NCBI RefSeq assembly: GCF_000238375.3
Contig: NZ_AHBZ03000016.1
Location: forward strand, 124,001 to 188,000
Direction: 5' to 3'
From: Pseudoalteromonas citrea
Lineage (GTDB): Bacteria; Pseudomonadota; Gammaproteobacteria; Enterobacterales; Alteromonadaceae
Length of the DNA: 64,000 bases
Of the stretch, positions 1-9,825 are shown piece by piece. The notes under the pieces were generated by a model that was not told the origin of the DNA, did not search any database, and was given only the letters and a program-made list of their open reading frames with translations. The position numbers and the translations under genes were made by a program. How positions within the stretch are numbered: position 1 is the stretch's first letter; each line of letters begins with the position of its first letter.

Positions 1-98
1 TTTTTTTCGTCTTAAAACTCGGCGGTTAGTCTAAAATAAGTCGAAATATTGCAATGAATTTGCTTAAATAAGGTAATTTTCATAACAATAGAAGCGCA

Positions 99-2576
99 AT
101 GATCAAACAATCTCTTATCTCAGCCGCTATCGCATCAAGTTTATTTTTAACGGGTTGTCAAACAACGCATACTTCAACAGCTCAGGCTAAAGAACAAATT
201 ACACCTGCGTCTGTTGTTGCAACACCAGTCGATTTTGGTGGAGAACAAATAACATTAGAGCAAGCAATGGCTCACCCTGATTGGCTTGGCCGTAAACCGC
301 AAAACGAGTTTTGGGCTGCTGATAGCAAAACCGTTGTGTTTAATCAAAAGCAGGCTGGTAGTGATTTAAAAGACACATTTATTGTTGCAAATAACACAGC
401 ACCAACGAAAGTGTTGCTCTCAAAATTGCACTCTGTTGGTGCCAAAAATGCAGTGTATTCTGCCGATGGCCAATTTCAAGTTTACACGTTCAAAGGCAAT
501 GTGTTTGCTAAAACGATAAGCAGTGGCGACATTAAACAGTTAACATTTTCGTCAGAAAGTGCATTTCAATTACAATTTTTAAACTCGGGTGATATTGCTT
601 ACCGAGTTGGAAATACTTTTTATACTGTGAATGTTCGTACCGGTCAGTCAAAAGAATTAACCAAACTTCATTTATCTGATGCGCCAAAAGGCTTAGCGGC
701 CCCAAGTGGCTTTATTGCCGAAGAGCAGCATAAGCTGATTGAATATGTTGCTTTAACGCATAAAAATAGCTTAGACCGTGAACAACGTACTAAGGCCATT
801 AAGGAGCAGAATACCACAATAGCAAATAGCCATTTTTACCTTGGTAAAGGCAAAGCGTTAGTTTCTGTTAGCTTGTCTCCAGCAGGGGATAAACTGATTG
901 CGGTAGTGACTGATAAAGCTCGCTGGAATGCCGAAACCGATATTATGCCAAACTATGTGAGTCAAAACGGTGATATCGACCCTGTACAAGCTCGCCGTCG
1001 TGTAGCACAAGCAAAAGCGGTTAATTCGGATGTTGTGTTGCTTGATTTAGCCACTAAAGCGCAAACCAGTCTAAGCTATGAGACTTTGCCGGGTTATGAT
1101 GAAGATGTTCTGGCTGATGTTAAAAAAGAGAATGCAGAAGCAGTAGGTAAAACTTATACATCAGAGAAGTCGCCGCGTGCAATCAACTTAATACGAGATT
1201 GGGGCTGGAGCCAAAGTGCCATTCAATGGAATAGCACAGGCTCTGAAGTGGCCGTTATGCTAGAAGCATGGGATAACAAAGACCGTTGGTTAGCAACGGT
1301 AGATTTTGAACAGCAAGAATTTGTGTCACAGCACCGTTTACATGATGAAGCGTGGGTAAACTATGTTTACAACGATTTTGGTTGGTTAAATAATACAAAT
1401 ACCTTGTATTATTTATCTGAAGAATCAGGATATAGCCATATATACACCAAATCACTCGATGGGCGTGCAAAGCAGCTTACATCAGGTAATTACGTTGTAT
1501 CGAACTTAACGCTTAGCAAAGACAACAGCGCTATTTACTACAAAGCAAATGTTGAGCACCCTGGTTTATACGAGATCTATAGAGTCGACCCAAAGACGGG
1601 TAAGACAGAAACGCTGACCGATTTAAACGGCATGACAGATTATAGTTTAAGCCCAGATGAAACTAAGCTATTACTGAATCATTCAAAAATAATGATGCCA
1701 AATGAGTTGTACGTCGCTGATGCAAAGCCTGGGTCTACCGCAACACGTCTAACAAATACAGTATCAGACACGTTTTTAAATAAAAAACTGATTGCACCAA
1801 AGATAGTCGCAGTGCCTTCAAGTCATACTGATCAGCCTGTTTATGCCAAAGTATACTATCCGGCAGATTATGTTGAAGGTGAGGTTGGTAAAAAGCGTAA
1901 AGCCGTGATTTTCAATCACGGTGCTGGTTACTTGCAAAATTCACACATGGGTTGGTCTGTTTATTTTCGTGAGTTTATGTTCCATTCCTTGTTAGCCAGT
2001 GAAGGCTATGTGGTAATGGATATGGATTATCGGGCTTCAAAAGGTTATGGCCGAGATTGGCGAACTGCTATTTACCGTCAAATGGGTAAACCTGAAGTTG
2101 AGGATTTAGCGGATGGTGTGAAGTGGATGGCTGAATACGCCAATGTAGACACCAATGCGGTGGGTACATATGGTGGCTCTTATGGCGGCTTTATGACGTT
2201 TATGGCACTGTTTACCCAACCAGATTTATTCCAAGCGGGTGCTGCACTTCGACCGGTAACTGACTGGGCATATTACAATACAGGATACACGTCGAACATA
2301 TTGAATCACCCAGATGTTGACCCAATTGCTTATCGTAGAAGCTCGCCAATTTATCATGCGCAAGGGTTGAAAAATGATTTATTAATCAATGCGCCGATGA
2401 TTGATGACAACGTGTTTTTCCAAGATGTTGTGCGTTTAGTGCAACGATTAATTGAATTGGAAAAAGAAGACTTTGAAACGGCTATTTATCCAGTTGAACC
2501 GCACGGTTTTGTTCAGCCTTCAAGCTGGTTAGATGAATATCGCCGTATTTATAAGTTATTCCAAGAAAACTTATAA
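99..2576 (+). CDS. S9 family prolyl oligopeptidase-like lipoprotein
   Basis: Predicted serine peptidase of the S9 (prolyl oligopeptidase / dipeptidyl peptidase IV) family, 825 residues. The N-terminus has a lipoprotein signal peptide ending in the lipobox LTGC (Cys20), so the enzyme is probably anchored in the cell envelope. The middle (about residues 60-560) is the variable propeller-like region. The C-terminal alpha/beta hydrolase domain carries the nucleophile motif GGSYGG (Ser694), an acid in IDDNV (Asp769) and a histidine in EPHGF (His802), so the triad is intact. Family members remove dipeptides or cleave short peptides; the exact specificity cannot be read. A strong terminator follows, shared with the convergent rhombosortase gene. 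The protein ends in QENL and has no GlyGly-CTERM tail, so it is not a substrate of that neighbour. Confidence 0.93.
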   Translation: MIKQSLISAAIASSLFLTGCQTTHTSTAQAKEQITPASVVATPVDFGGEQITLEQAMAHPDWLGRKPQNEFWAADSKTVVFNQKQAGSDLKDTFIVANNTAPTKVLLSKLHSVGAKNAVYSADGQFQVYTFKGNVFAKTISSGDIKQLTFSSESAFQLQFLNSGDIAYRVGNTFYTVNVRTGQSKELTKLHLSDAPKGLAAPSGFIAEEQHKLIEYVALTHKNSLDREQRTKAIKEQNTTIANSHFYLGKGKALVSVSLSPAGDKLIAVVTDKARWNAETDIMPNYVSQNGDIDPVQARRRVAQAKAVNSDVVLLDLATKAQTSLSYETLPGYDEDVLADVKKENAEAVGKTYTSEKSPRAINLIRDWGWSQSAIQWNSTGSEVAVMLEAWDNKDRWLATVDFEQQEFVSQHRLHDEAWVNYVYNDFGWLNNTNTLYYLSEESGYSHIYTKSLDGRAKQLTSGNYVVSNLTLSKDNSAIYYKANVEHPGLYEIYRVDPKTGKTETLTDLNGMTDYSLSPDETKLLLNHSKIMMPNELYVADAKPGSTATRLTNTVSDTFLNKKLIAPKIVAVPSSHTDQPVYAKVYYPADYVEGEVGKKRKAVIFNHGAGYLQNSHMGWSVYFREFMFHSLLASEGYVVMDMDYRASKGYGRDWRTAIYRQMGKPEVEDLADGVKWMAEYANVDTNAVGTYGGSYGGFMTFMALFTQPDLFQAGAALRPVTDWAYYNTGYTSNILNHPDVDPIAYRRSSPIYHAQGLKNDLLINAPMIDDNVFFQDVVRLVQRLIELEKEDFETAIYPVEPHGFVQPSSWLDEYRRIYKLFQENL

Positions 2577-2593
2577 ACGGTAATTTAAATAGT

Positions 2594-2623
2594 AAAACGC
2601 CAACGTATTGTTGGCGTTTTTTT
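2594..2623 (+). terminator. Bidirectional intrinsic terminator
   Basis: AACGCCAAC, a 5-nt loop and GTTGGCGTT, followed by seven T. It sits between the convergent S9 peptidase and rhombosortase genes and can also end minus-strand transcripts, because As precede the stem. Confidence 0.9.
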
Positions 2624-2626
2624 ACT

Positions 2627-3229
2627 CTAAGCTTTTTTACCCGTAAAAAGGTGACTTTTTGATAGGTGATAAAGCAAATTTAGACTTAATACTAGCCCGC
2701 CAATTGCACCGATCAAATGTGCTTCAATAGCGACGCGTGAGTCAATTAGATTACCCACATCAACACTTGGCCCTTGCCATTGCTCCCAACCAAGTTTGAC
2801 CCAGATACCCAAAAATAATAGCCACCCTGTGCGCATGCCTACCGTGATGTCTTTTACTGCGCCCCATACGATCACTCCATGTAGCAGGCCGCTCAAGCCT
2901 GTGTATATATTAATACTGGGGCAAAATAACCATATTCCAGCACCAGTCCAACTCGCGAGGAAGAGTGTGTGTATTGTGTAAGCTTTTGCAGTGCGGTGCT
3001 CTGCATGTAACAGCCATATAAATACAATACCCAGTATATTGAGTCCAAGATGAGTCCAATTAGCATGTACAAACTGACTAGTCACAATTCGCCACCACTG
3101 GTGTTGTTCAACCAGCGCACGGTTAAACTCAAGGAATGTATTACTGTTAACCGCCATGAGTAAAGTACTGAGCAATATTAAACACAGGGGCGGTAAAATA
3201 TATTTTCGGTTTATTGGTAAGTCAAACAT
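2627..3229 (-). CDS. rrtA: Rhombosortase (rhomboid-like intramembrane serine protease)
   Basis: A 200-residue multi-pass membrane protein of the rhomboid superfamily. The serine motif is GLSGLLHG (about residue 114) and the partner histidine lies in EAHLIGAIGG (about residue 172). The six predicted membrane segments, short length and GLSG-LLHG pattern fit the rhombosortase branch, which in gammaproteobacteria cleaves exported proteins at a C-terminal GlyGly-CTERM tail so that they can be released or modified at the surface. No GlyGly-CTERM substrate is seen in this window; such substrates are usually encoded elsewhere. It could be an ordinary rhomboid protease, but the length and motif spacing favour rhombosortase. 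Confidence 0.85.
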   Translation of the reverse strand: MFDLPINRKYILPPLCLILLSTLLMAVNSNTFLEFNRALVEQHQWWRIVTSQFVHANWTHLGLNILGIVFIWLLHAEHRTAKAYTIHTLFLASWTGAGIWLFCPSINIYTGLSGLLHGVIVWGAVKDITVGMRTGWLLFLGIWVKLGWEQWQGPSVDVGNLIDSRVAIEAHLIGAIGGLVLSLNLLYHLSKSHLFTGKKA

Positions 3230-3321
3230 AATAATTTGGTTATAAGCATCTTTATTTTTTGCATATTGTGCCTCTTTACTTTTATTATGCCAATGCTAAG
3301 AACAACACAAAAGTGAATAAC

Positions 3322-5082
3322 ATGATTAAGCCTCAGCCATTACTCGTCGCACTTACCACAAGTTTGCTGATTTCCGGGTGTAACATAAACGAAAAAGAAC
3401 AAAGAGAAACGCGTGAACCTGAAGCTGCAACCGGGCTACAAAAAAAGCAGCAAGTGATAGCGAATGACTATATGGTTGTTGCTGCTAACCCCTACGCGAG
3501 TGAAGCCGGAAAAACAATGTTAGCAAAGGGGGGGAATGCGATAGATGCTGCAATAGCCACACAATTGGTATTGACCTTGGTTGAACCTCAGTCATCAGGT
3601 ATTGGCGGTGGTGCTTTTTTGATGTACTTCGATGGTGAAACACAAAACTTACTGACGTATGATGGCAGAGAAACCGCCCCCTCTGGCGCTGATCATACGT
3701 TGTTTTTAGACGATACAGGTAAACCTGTTAGATGGATAGAGGCGGTTGTTGGTGGTCGCTCGGTGGGTGTCCCTGGTATTTTGCATGCCTTCAGTCGTGC
3801 ACATAAAGCGCATGGTAAGTTAGACTGGCAAACTTTGTTTGCCCCCGCAATTGCTTTAGCAGAAAAGGGCTTTATTGTATCGCCGCGGTTAAATATGCTG
3901 CTTGAAAAGAACTTCAATCCGGGTTTGTCACAGCTCTCACCTGCAAAGGAATACTTTTACCCGAATGGCAAAGCACTCACAGTTGGGACTGTGAAAAAGA
4001 ATCCTGAATTAGCAGAGCTGTATAAGCAAGTTGCGCGTCATGGTATTCGAGCGTTTTACCAAGGTGAGCATGCAAAACGTATAGTAAATGCGGTGCAAAC
4101 ATCTGCGATTGCTCCGGGGACGTTAACTGAGTCTGATTTAGCTAACTATACCAGTAAAACGCGAGATGCAATTTGCACTGAATATCATCAATATAAAGTG
4201 TGCTCGATGGCTCCGCCAAGTAGTGGCGGTGTGGCAGTATTACAAATCTTGAAGTTGTTAGAGGGCAAGAAACTATCTCAATATTCAGCGAATGATGCAT
4301 ATGCACTGCATTTGTTTACGCAAGCTTCGCGGTTAGCGTTTGCGGACAGAAATCATTATATTGCCGATCCTGACTTTGTGAGCGTACCAACCAGCGCATT
4401 GCTTAACGCAGATTACTTGGCTGAACGCGCTAAACTTATTTCAGATGAGGATAACCATCATGTACCAGTAGGCCTGCCACTTGGGAAGCTTGCTTATGCC
4501 AAAGATGATGGTTTTGAATTACCTTCAACAACGCATGTGTCTGTTGTTGACGCTCAAGGTAACGCTGTCTCTATGACCAGCTCCATCGAAATGGGGTTTG
4601 GTTCTACAGTGATGGTTGACGGGTACCTATTAAATAATCAGTTAACTGACTTTTCATTAAGCCCAAAGAAAAACGGAAAATGGATGGCGAACCGCGTTGA
4701 GGCGAACAAACGACCAAGAAGTTCGATGTCTCCGGTGATGGTCTTTAATGCCGACGGTTCGCTGAAACTTGTGGTTGGATCACCTGGCGGAAGCCGGATC
4801 ATTAATTATGTGGCACACACGGTGATTGGCGTATTAGATTGGGGGTTAACCCCACAGCAAGCAGTAAGTTTGCCAAAAATTACCAACCGTAATCGTTACA
4901 CCACGTTAGAAAAGGGTACAAATCTGGCGTCGATAAAAGCGACTTTTGAAAAGCGTGGGCATAAAGTTCAAGTAAGAGATTTAAATTCTGGGTTGCATGT
5001 CATTGAATTGAATAACGGCGAACTACTCGGTGGCGCAGATCCTCGTAGAGAGGGGGTTGCGCTGGGTGAAAGTAACGAATAG
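3322..5082 (+). CDS. ggt: Gamma-glutamyltransferase (lipoprotein)
   Basis: A 586-residue gamma-glutamyltranspeptidase, an N-terminal nucleophile hydrolase that hydrolyses or transfers the gamma-glutamyl group of glutathione and related amides in the periplasm or envelope. The proenzyme should self-cleave before Thr404 in the motif TTHVSVVD. The N-terminal part has the family pattern GGNAIDAAIA, and the C-terminal part has the GSPGGSRII oxyanion region. I placed the start at the ATG at 3322, because it directly precedes a lipoprotein signal (MIKPQPLLV... with lipobox ISGC). The longer reading frame begins with a TTG at 3259 and would put polar residues before the signal. The gene stands alone. 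A short inverted repeat (CTCTGTAA / TTACAGAG) lies about 40 bp downstream. Confidence 0.93.
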   Translation: MIKPQPLLVALTTSLLISGCNINEKEQRETREPEAATGLQKKQQVIANDYMVVAANPYASEAGKTMLAKGGNAIDAAIATQLVLTLVEPQSSGIGGGAFLMYFDGETQNLLTYDGRETAPSGADHTLFLDDTGKPVRWIEAVVGGRSVGVPGILHAFSRAHKAHGKLDWQTLFAPAIALAEKGFIVSPRLNMLLEKNFNPGLSQLSPAKEYFYPNGKALTVGTVKKNPELAELYKQVARHGIRAFYQGEHAKRIVNAVQTSAIAPGTLTESDLANYTSKTRDAICTEYHQYKVCSMAPPSSGGVAVLQILKLLEGKKLSQYSANDAYALHLFTQASRLAFADRNHYIADPDFVSVPTSALLNADYLAERAKLISDEDNHHVPVGLPLGKLAYAKDDGFELPSTTHVSVVDAQGNAVSMTSSIEMGFGSTVMVDGYLLNNQLTDFSLSPKKNGKWMANRVEANKRPRSSMSPVMVFNADGSLKLVVGSPGGSRIINYVAHTVIGVLDWGLTPQQAVSLPKITNRNRYTTLEKGTNLASIKATFEKRGHKVQVRDLNSGLHVIELNNGELLGGADPRREGVALGESNE

Positions 5083-5120
5083 TCATAGGTTTGCACAATA
5101 AACTACGTTATAATAATTGG

Positions 5121-5153
5121 CTCTGTAAGGCATTTAACAGTGTATTTACAGAG
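5121..5153. repeat. Inverted repeat downstream of ggt
   Basis: CTCTGTAA and TTACAGAG are separated by 17 nt. There is no T-tract, so it may be a weak terminator or mRNA-end hairpin for ggt. It lies in the 170-bp gap before the malic enzyme gene, in which I see nothing else clear. Confidence 0.35.
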
Positions 5154-5252
5154 TCGATTGTATTGGTCTGATGTGAACGAATTTCATTGAAATTTAGCCA
5201 CTTTCAGCAATAATGAACTCTTAGCCTTTTAAAATGTGTCTAGCTTGCAAAT

Positions 5253-6947
5253 ATGACTAAAAAAACAGATCCAAATTATCTATATATTCCTTTTTCTGGC
5301 CCTAACCTTCTTGAAACGCCATTGTTAAACAAAGGCAGTGCATTTAGCCAAAATGAGCGAGAGAATTTTAATTTAACCGGACTTGTGCCTCCGCGCTTTG
5401 AAACAATCGAAGAACAAGTTGAACGTTGTTATCAGCAGTATTCAAGCTTTAATGACAATTTAAACAAGCATATTTACTTGCGTGCAATTCAAGACAATAA
5501 CGAAACGTTATATTACCGTTTGGTGCGCGATCATTTAGAAGAAATGATGCCGATTATCTACACCCCAACGGTGGGTGATGCATGTGAGAAGTTTTCTGAT
5601 ATCTACCGTAGCTCACGTGGTCTATTTATTTCATATGAAGACCGTTATCAAATCGATGACATTTTGCGCAATGCCACCAAAGGTAAAGTAAAGGTTATTG
5701 TTGTCACTGACGGCGAGCGTATTCTTGGACTTGGCGATCAGGGCATTGGTGGTATGGGGATCCCTATTGGTAAACTGTCGCTATACACTGCGTGTGGTGG
5801 TATTAGCCCAGCTTATACATTACCCGTCATGCTCGATGTAGGTACAAATAACGAGAAGTTACTTAACGACCCTATGTATATGGGCGCGCGTCACAAACGA
5901 ATTGGTCAAGAGGAATATGACGAGTTCTTAGGTTTGTTTATTGAGGCCGTGAAACGTCGTTGGCCAAGTGTGTTATTGCAATTTGAAGATTTTGCACAGC
6001 CTAATGCAATGCCACTGCTTAAACGTTACAGAGATGAAATCTGTAGCTTTAACGATGATATTCAAGGTACAGCGTCTGTGACGGTGGGTTCATTGTTAGC
6101 GGCATGTCGTGTTAAAGGTGCCAAGCTGTCAGAACAAAAAGTGGTCTTTGTTGGTGCAGGGTCTGCTGGCTGTGGAATTGCAGAGCAGATCATTAGCCAA
6201 ATGGTTGCGGAAGGGGCATCGAGTGAACAGGCTCGAAGCCAAATTTATATGGTTGATCGATTTGGCCTACTAAGCGAAGGTATGGGCGAATTACGCGACT
6301 TCCAAGCGGCGCTAGTTCAGTCAAAAGAGGCGTTGAGTGATTGGAGTTACAGTGGTGACTTTGCATCATTACTTGATGTTATGCACTGTGCAAAGCCTGA
6401 TATTCTAATTGGTGTGTCGGGTCAACCTGGCTTATTCACTGAGCAAGTGATCCGTGCGATGCATACCGGGTGCGAGCGACCAATTATATTTCCATTGAGT
6501 AACCCTTCACGTCAAGTAGAAGCGCATCCAAAAGATGTGATCGAATGGACGCAAGGTAACGCAATTGTTGCTACGGGTAGCCCATTTGAACCGGTTGAGT
6601 TTGAAGGCAATACATACCCAATTCCACAATGTAACAACAGTTATATTTTCCCTGGCATAGGGCTTGGCGTTATCGCTGCTAAAGCAACACGTATTACTGA
6701 TAATATGTTAATGGTATCGAGTAAAACGCTGGCAGAGTCTTCACCATTGGCTAATACAGGAAAAGGCAGTTTATTACCTGCGTTGGTTGATATTGAAGCG
6801 CTTAGCAAACGTATTGCTTTTGCCGTTGCAAAATCTGCGATGGAAGAAGGCGTTGCGCTTGAAATGGATGATGACGCTATTTGGGCAGCAATAGATAGAA
6901 ACTATTGGTTACCCAAGTATAGAAACTACAAACGCTGTAGTATTTAA
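5253..6947 (+). CDS. maeA: NAD-dependent malic enzyme
   Basis: A 564-residue malic enzyme that oxidatively decarboxylates L-malate to pyruvate using NAD in the cytoplasm. It is close in length and sequence to Escherichia coli MaeA (SfcA). Visible signatures include [18 protein letters not shown] at the N-terminus, [15 protein letters not shown], the [17 protein letters not shown] catalytic region, the metal-binding stretch [15 protein letters not shown] and the nucleotide-binding loop [12 protein letters not shown]. The start has no obvious Shine-Dalgarno sequence, but no better in-frame start fits the family N-terminus. The gene is monocistronic and ends in a strong terminator. Confidence 0.97.
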   Translation: MTKKTDPNYLYIPFSGPNLLETPLLNKGSAFSQNERENFNLTGLVPPRFETIEEQVERCYQQYSSFNDNLNKHIYLRAIQDNNETLYYRLVRDHLEEMMPIIYTPTVGDACEKFSDIYRSSRGLFISYEDRYQIDDILRNATKGKVKVIVVTDGERILGLGDQGIGGMGIPIGKLSLYTACGGISPAYTLPVMLDVGTNNEKLLNDPMYMGARHKRIGQEEYDEFLGLFIEAVKRRWPSVLLQFEDFAQPNAMPLLKRYRDEICSFNDDIQGTASVTVGSLLAACRVKGAKLSEQKVVFVGAGSAGCGIAEQIISQMVAEGASSEQARSQIYMVDRFGLLSEGMGELRDFQAALVQSKEALSDWSYSGDFASLLDVMHCAKPDILIGVSGQPGLFTEQVIRAMHTGCERPIIFPLSNPSRQVEAHPKDVIEWTQGNAIVATGSPFEPVEFEGNTYPIPQCNNSYIFPGIGLGVIAAKATRITDNMLMVSSKTLAESSPLANTGKGSLLPALVDIEALSKRIAFAVAKSAMEEGVALEMDDDAIWAAIDRNYWLPKYRNYKRCSI

Positions 6948-6958
6948 AAAACTATATT

Positions 6959-6982
6959 AAGCCAGCATTTGCTGGCTTTTTT
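6959..6982 (+). terminator. Intrinsic terminator of maeA
   Basis: AAGCCAGC, loop ATTT and GCTGGCTT, followed by a T run, just after the malic enzyme stop codon. Confidence 0.92.
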
Positions 6983-7057
6983 GTGTTCAAAATGTTCTAT
7001 ACTGAATAGGTCTAGGCTAAGGAAATAAGCTTTTTACTCACCCAACTGGAGGTAAGA

Positions 7058-7873
7058 ATGCTGAAAACCTGTTTGCTATTATTGACACTTGTTTCGTCAG
7101 TAGTGGCTGCAAAACCGTTAGAAATTCAAATTGCATCTGATTATAACCCCAGCTTATCAGAAGAGCCTGCCGACTTAGCGACGATCCTTTTACTCAAAGT
7201 ACGTAGTCAGTTAAAGGGGCGCTTAAGTTTAAACTTTATCCCTGCAAGTCGCTTAAGAGAGTGGAGGGAGCTAGAAACATACCCTAACATATGCCTATAT
7301 AACAAAGTTAAAACCCCTGAGCGAGAGGCTATGGCAGTATTTGTTGAATACCCATTAATGGCTTTTCCTGCCAACAGGCTAATTCTAAGGGGGCAGCAGT
7401 TACCTTCTAATGTGTCTCTTAAAGATGTGATTGTTTCTAAAGGTTTGAGGATTGGAGTGACAAAGGGTCGCTCATATGGAAAGGTTATTGATGACTTTAT
7501 CGAGAAGTATGCTGAAAGTCTCAAGATAGGGGAAGGCGCAAATAGTGCGTTTCGATTACGTGAGATGCTGGTGCAGGGGAAATTAGATGGCATCATTGAA
7601 TATACTTCTGTGTTTTTAAATCATCACCTCAAACCAGAACAGCGTGAAGGGGTAACGTTTCATAAAATAGACGATGCAAAGGCGACCATATTTGGCTATA
7701 TCGCGTGTGCAAACTCAACACAGGGGCGTAAGGCGGTGAGTTTGTTCGAGCTGGCTTTAGAAAATAAACAGCTACAAAAAAATATAATTGATGCTCACAA
7801 GGATTTGTTTTTTGAGCAAGAAATTGCTTTCATAGAACAAGGTTTGAGTGAAGCATATAACATTCAGCCATGA
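7058..7873 (+). CDS. Periplasmic solute-binding (family 3-like) protein
   Basis: A 271-residue exported protein with a cleavable signal peptide (hydrophobic core at residues 3-15, cleavage near VVAAK). The rest resembles the bacterial extracellular solute-binding protein family 3 fold used by amino-acid ABC transporters: an N-terminal beta-rich lobe, a basic-aromatic middle, and a lobe containing GLRIGVTKGRSYG and GKLDGIIEYTS. A good ribosome binding site (GGAGGT) precedes the ATG. No permease or ATPase gene is adjacent, so it may be an orphan sensor or binding protein, as is common in Pseudoalteromonas and Shewanella, rather than part of a transporter. The ligand is unknown. Confidence 0.75.
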   Translation: MLKTCLLLLTLVSSVVAAKPLEIQIASDYNPSLSEEPADLATILLLKVRSQLKGRLSLNFIPASRLREWRELETYPNICLYNKVKTPEREAMAVFVEYPLMAFPANRLILRGQQLPSNVSLKDVIVSKGLRIGVTKGRSYGKVIDDFIEKYAESLKIGEGANSAFRLREMLVQGKLDGIIEYTSVFLNHHLKPEQREGVTFHKIDDAKATIFGYIACANSTQGRKAVSLFELALENKQLQKNIIDAHKDLFFEQEIAFIEQGLSEAYNIQP

Positions 7874-7926
7874 TTAAGGGCAATGTGCTTCAATAGGTAA
7901 CGGAATCAAATTAAAGGATCAGCACC

Positions 7927-8640
7927 GTGAAAATACGTTCAGTTTTATTAACCGCAGCACTGCTTAGTGCGCAAAGCTTTGCCAGTTCACTCCCGTCAGA
8001 GCCACATTTGTACGTGCAGGGCAATGCTCATATGCAAGTCCAGCCTGATCGTGCAGTGATTAGAGTGGCGATTACTGAAAAGAGTAAGTCATTATCAGAG
8101 GCAAAAAAGCGTCTTGATGATATTATGGCAAATGCCATATCGATTGCAAAAAACCACAAAATTAAATCAGATAACATCCATGCAGAGCAATTAAATGTAT
8201 ATCGACAAACTCGGTATAATCGTACGACCAATCAGGATGAATTTGAGGGATTTCGAGTAAGTCGTTCGCTAACATTAAAGCTTGAGCAAATAGAAAGTTA
8301 CCCTGTTTTGCTGCAAAAACTCGTGGATGCAGGCATTAATGAATTCAACAATACGCAATTTGAAGTGAGTAACAAAAGTGCATTGATGAAAAGTTTGAAT
8401 AAAGTTGCGATCAAAGATGCCAAGCTGGCTGCCAAAGAGTTGGCGTCTGATTTTGATGTGAAACTAGATGGGCTATATTCTGTCTCATTTTCTCCCATGG
8501 AAACCCCTCGAGCCCCTTACGCTCGCGCTGAATCAATGAAAGTTATGAGTAGTGATTCCGGTAGCGTTGAAAACGCATACAATACCGGGGCATTAACACT
8601 TAAGGCTCATGTTTACGCAGTCTATACGATTAGTAATTAA
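7927..8640 (+). CDS. SIMPL domain (DUF541) periplasmic protein
   Basis: A 237-residue exported protein with a signal peptide (cleavage near AQSFAS) and a SIMPL/DUF541 domain over most of the mature chain. Typical features are the start of the domain, YVQGNAHMQVQPDRAVIRVAI, and the regular beta-strand and helix pattern that follows (RLDDIMANAISIAKNH, GFRVSRSLTLKLEQIESY). Bacterial relatives such as E. coli YggE are periplasmic or outer-membrane associated and reduce oxidative stress effects by an unknown mechanism. An AAAGGA ribosome binding site precedes the GTG or ATG start region. It lies on the same strand as the preceding binding protein, 53 bp away, and may be co-transcribed. Confidence 0.88.
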   Translation: MKIRSVLLTAALLSAQSFASSLPSEPHLYVQGNAHMQVQPDRAVIRVAITEKSKSLSEAKKRLDDIMANAISIAKNHKIKSDNIHAEQLNVYRQTRYNRTTNQDEFEGFRVSRSLTLKLEQIESYPVLLQKLVDAGINEFNNTQFEVSNKSALMKSLNKVAIKDAKLAAKELASDFDVKLDGLYSVSFSPMETPRAPYARAESMKVMSSDSGSVENAYNTGALTLKAHVYAVYTISN

Positions 8641-8731
8641 TGAGGTTGAAGTAATTAAGTTATTTAGGCTGAGTTCCTTTATGCAATAAACTTGTTTATA
8701 TTGGTTACTTCGTAATTAAAAGGAGTAGCCA

Positions 8732-9109
8732 ATGATAACGGGCTTATATGGGTCGCTATTAGCGTTATTTTATATAAAGTTAAGTTTTGAAATTATTACC
8801 GTCCGCAAGCGTGAAAAGATAGGCTTGGGTGATGGGGGAAATAGCCAACTCACCAAGGCAATTCGAGCCCATGCTAATTTTATAGAATATACTCCTTTCG
8901 CTGTTCTGTTGCTGTTCATTTTAGAGACGCAAAATTTTAATGACATCGCAATTCACATCGCTGGTCTGAGCTTTTTTTTAGCGCGGGGGATCCACTGGCA
9001 AGCACTTAAAAGAGAAAACTTACGACTTAGAGTTATAGGCATGGCATTAACCTTTTTGGTATTATTAGTCTTGAGTATTGCCAATATAGTGTTGTATCTA
9101 ATTAAATGA
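8732..9109 (+). CDS. MAPEG family membrane protein
   Basis: A 125-residue membrane protein of the MAPEG family (membrane-associated proteins in eicosanoid and glutathione metabolism). It has four hydrophobic segments (about residues 2-20, 55-70, 72-88 and 103-124), and the first loop carries the family pattern RKREKIGLGDGG followed by AIRAHANFIEYTPFAV. Bacterial members are mostly uncharacterised, with glutathione-dependent chemistry suspected. The gene has an AAAAGGAG ribosome binding site. Its stop codon overlaps the start of the next gene (ATGA), so the two are almost certainly translated as a pair. Confidence 0.9.
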   Translation: MITGLYGSLLALFYIKLSFEIITVRKREKIGLGDGGNSQLTKAIRAHANFIEYTPFAVLLLFILETQNFNDIAIHIAGLSFFLARGIHWQALKRENLRLRVIGMALTFLVLLVLSIANIVLYLIK

Positions 9110-9738
9110 GCAAAGTTTTTATTGTTGGTCTGCCTAGAACAGGCACGACGAGTGTTTGCGTTGCATGTCTAAGTTTGGGCTATAAAACAGCCCACACGGC
9201 ATATACTCGCAATACCTTTCGTGAAGCGCAAGTCATTGCAGATACGCCTATTTTTAATGATTACAAGCAGCTATCTGTTTTATACCCTGATGCGAAATAT
9301 ATTTATTTAGACAGAGAACTTTCGTTGTGGCTACCTTCTATTGCTCAGTTGCTAACGCGTATGTCGAGTAACTTATTCAGTGAAAAAGGCGGGTTCAACG
9401 ATACCATTAAACGCTGTTACTTAGAGACATTCTCTGGGTTGACCGCAGATAATACTGATGACTATGCATTTTTAACTCAGTGCTATGAAGCGCATAAACA
9501 TACAGCGTTAGATTTTTTTAAAGCGCAGAGATTGTCACACTTAGTACTCAATTTAACAAAGCCAGATGCCATGCAACAGCTTGCCGCATTTTTGGGTGTA
9601 AATAGCGGGGCTAAAATGCCATTTTTAAATAAAAAAGGCAAGGTAACAGCATGGAATGCCATTCGAGATCCACTTAAAATAGCCTCAACCCGTCAAGGTA
9701 AAGTAGACAAAGATGAATTGCTTTTAGTTAACGTTTAG
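9106..9738 (+). CDS. Sulfotransferase-like P-loop protein
   Basis: A 210-residue cytoplasmic protein of the sulfotransferase superfamily. The N-terminal motif FIVGLPRTGTTSV is the 5'-phosphosulfate-binding loop used to bind PAPS, and a second conserved segment, KYIYLDRELSLWLPS, fits the strand and helix carrying the 3'-phosphate-binding Arg/Ser of the family. It begins inside the stop of the MAPEG gene (4-bp overlap), which suggests coupled expression. The acceptor molecule is unknown. Related short bacterial proteins are often annotated simply as sulfotransferase family protein; activity is not proven. Confidence 0.75.
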   Translation: MSKVFIVGLPRTGTTSVCVACLSLGYKTAHTAYTRNTFREAQVIADTPIFNDYKQLSVLYPDAKYIYLDRELSLWLPSIAQLLTRMSSNLFSEKGGFNDTIKRCYLETFSGLTADNTDDYAFLTQCYEAHKHTALDFFKAQRLSHLVLNLTKPDAMQQLAAFLGVNSGAKMPFLNKKGKVTAWNAIRDPLKIASTRQGKVDKDELLLVNV

Positions 9739-9825
9739 TCTTTGCCATCGCTTTTATGTGCGCTAAAATGCACGCAAATTTTTAGAAGTGCTTTTTATTA
9801 GGTACATTGAGTAAGAGAAGTAAGC

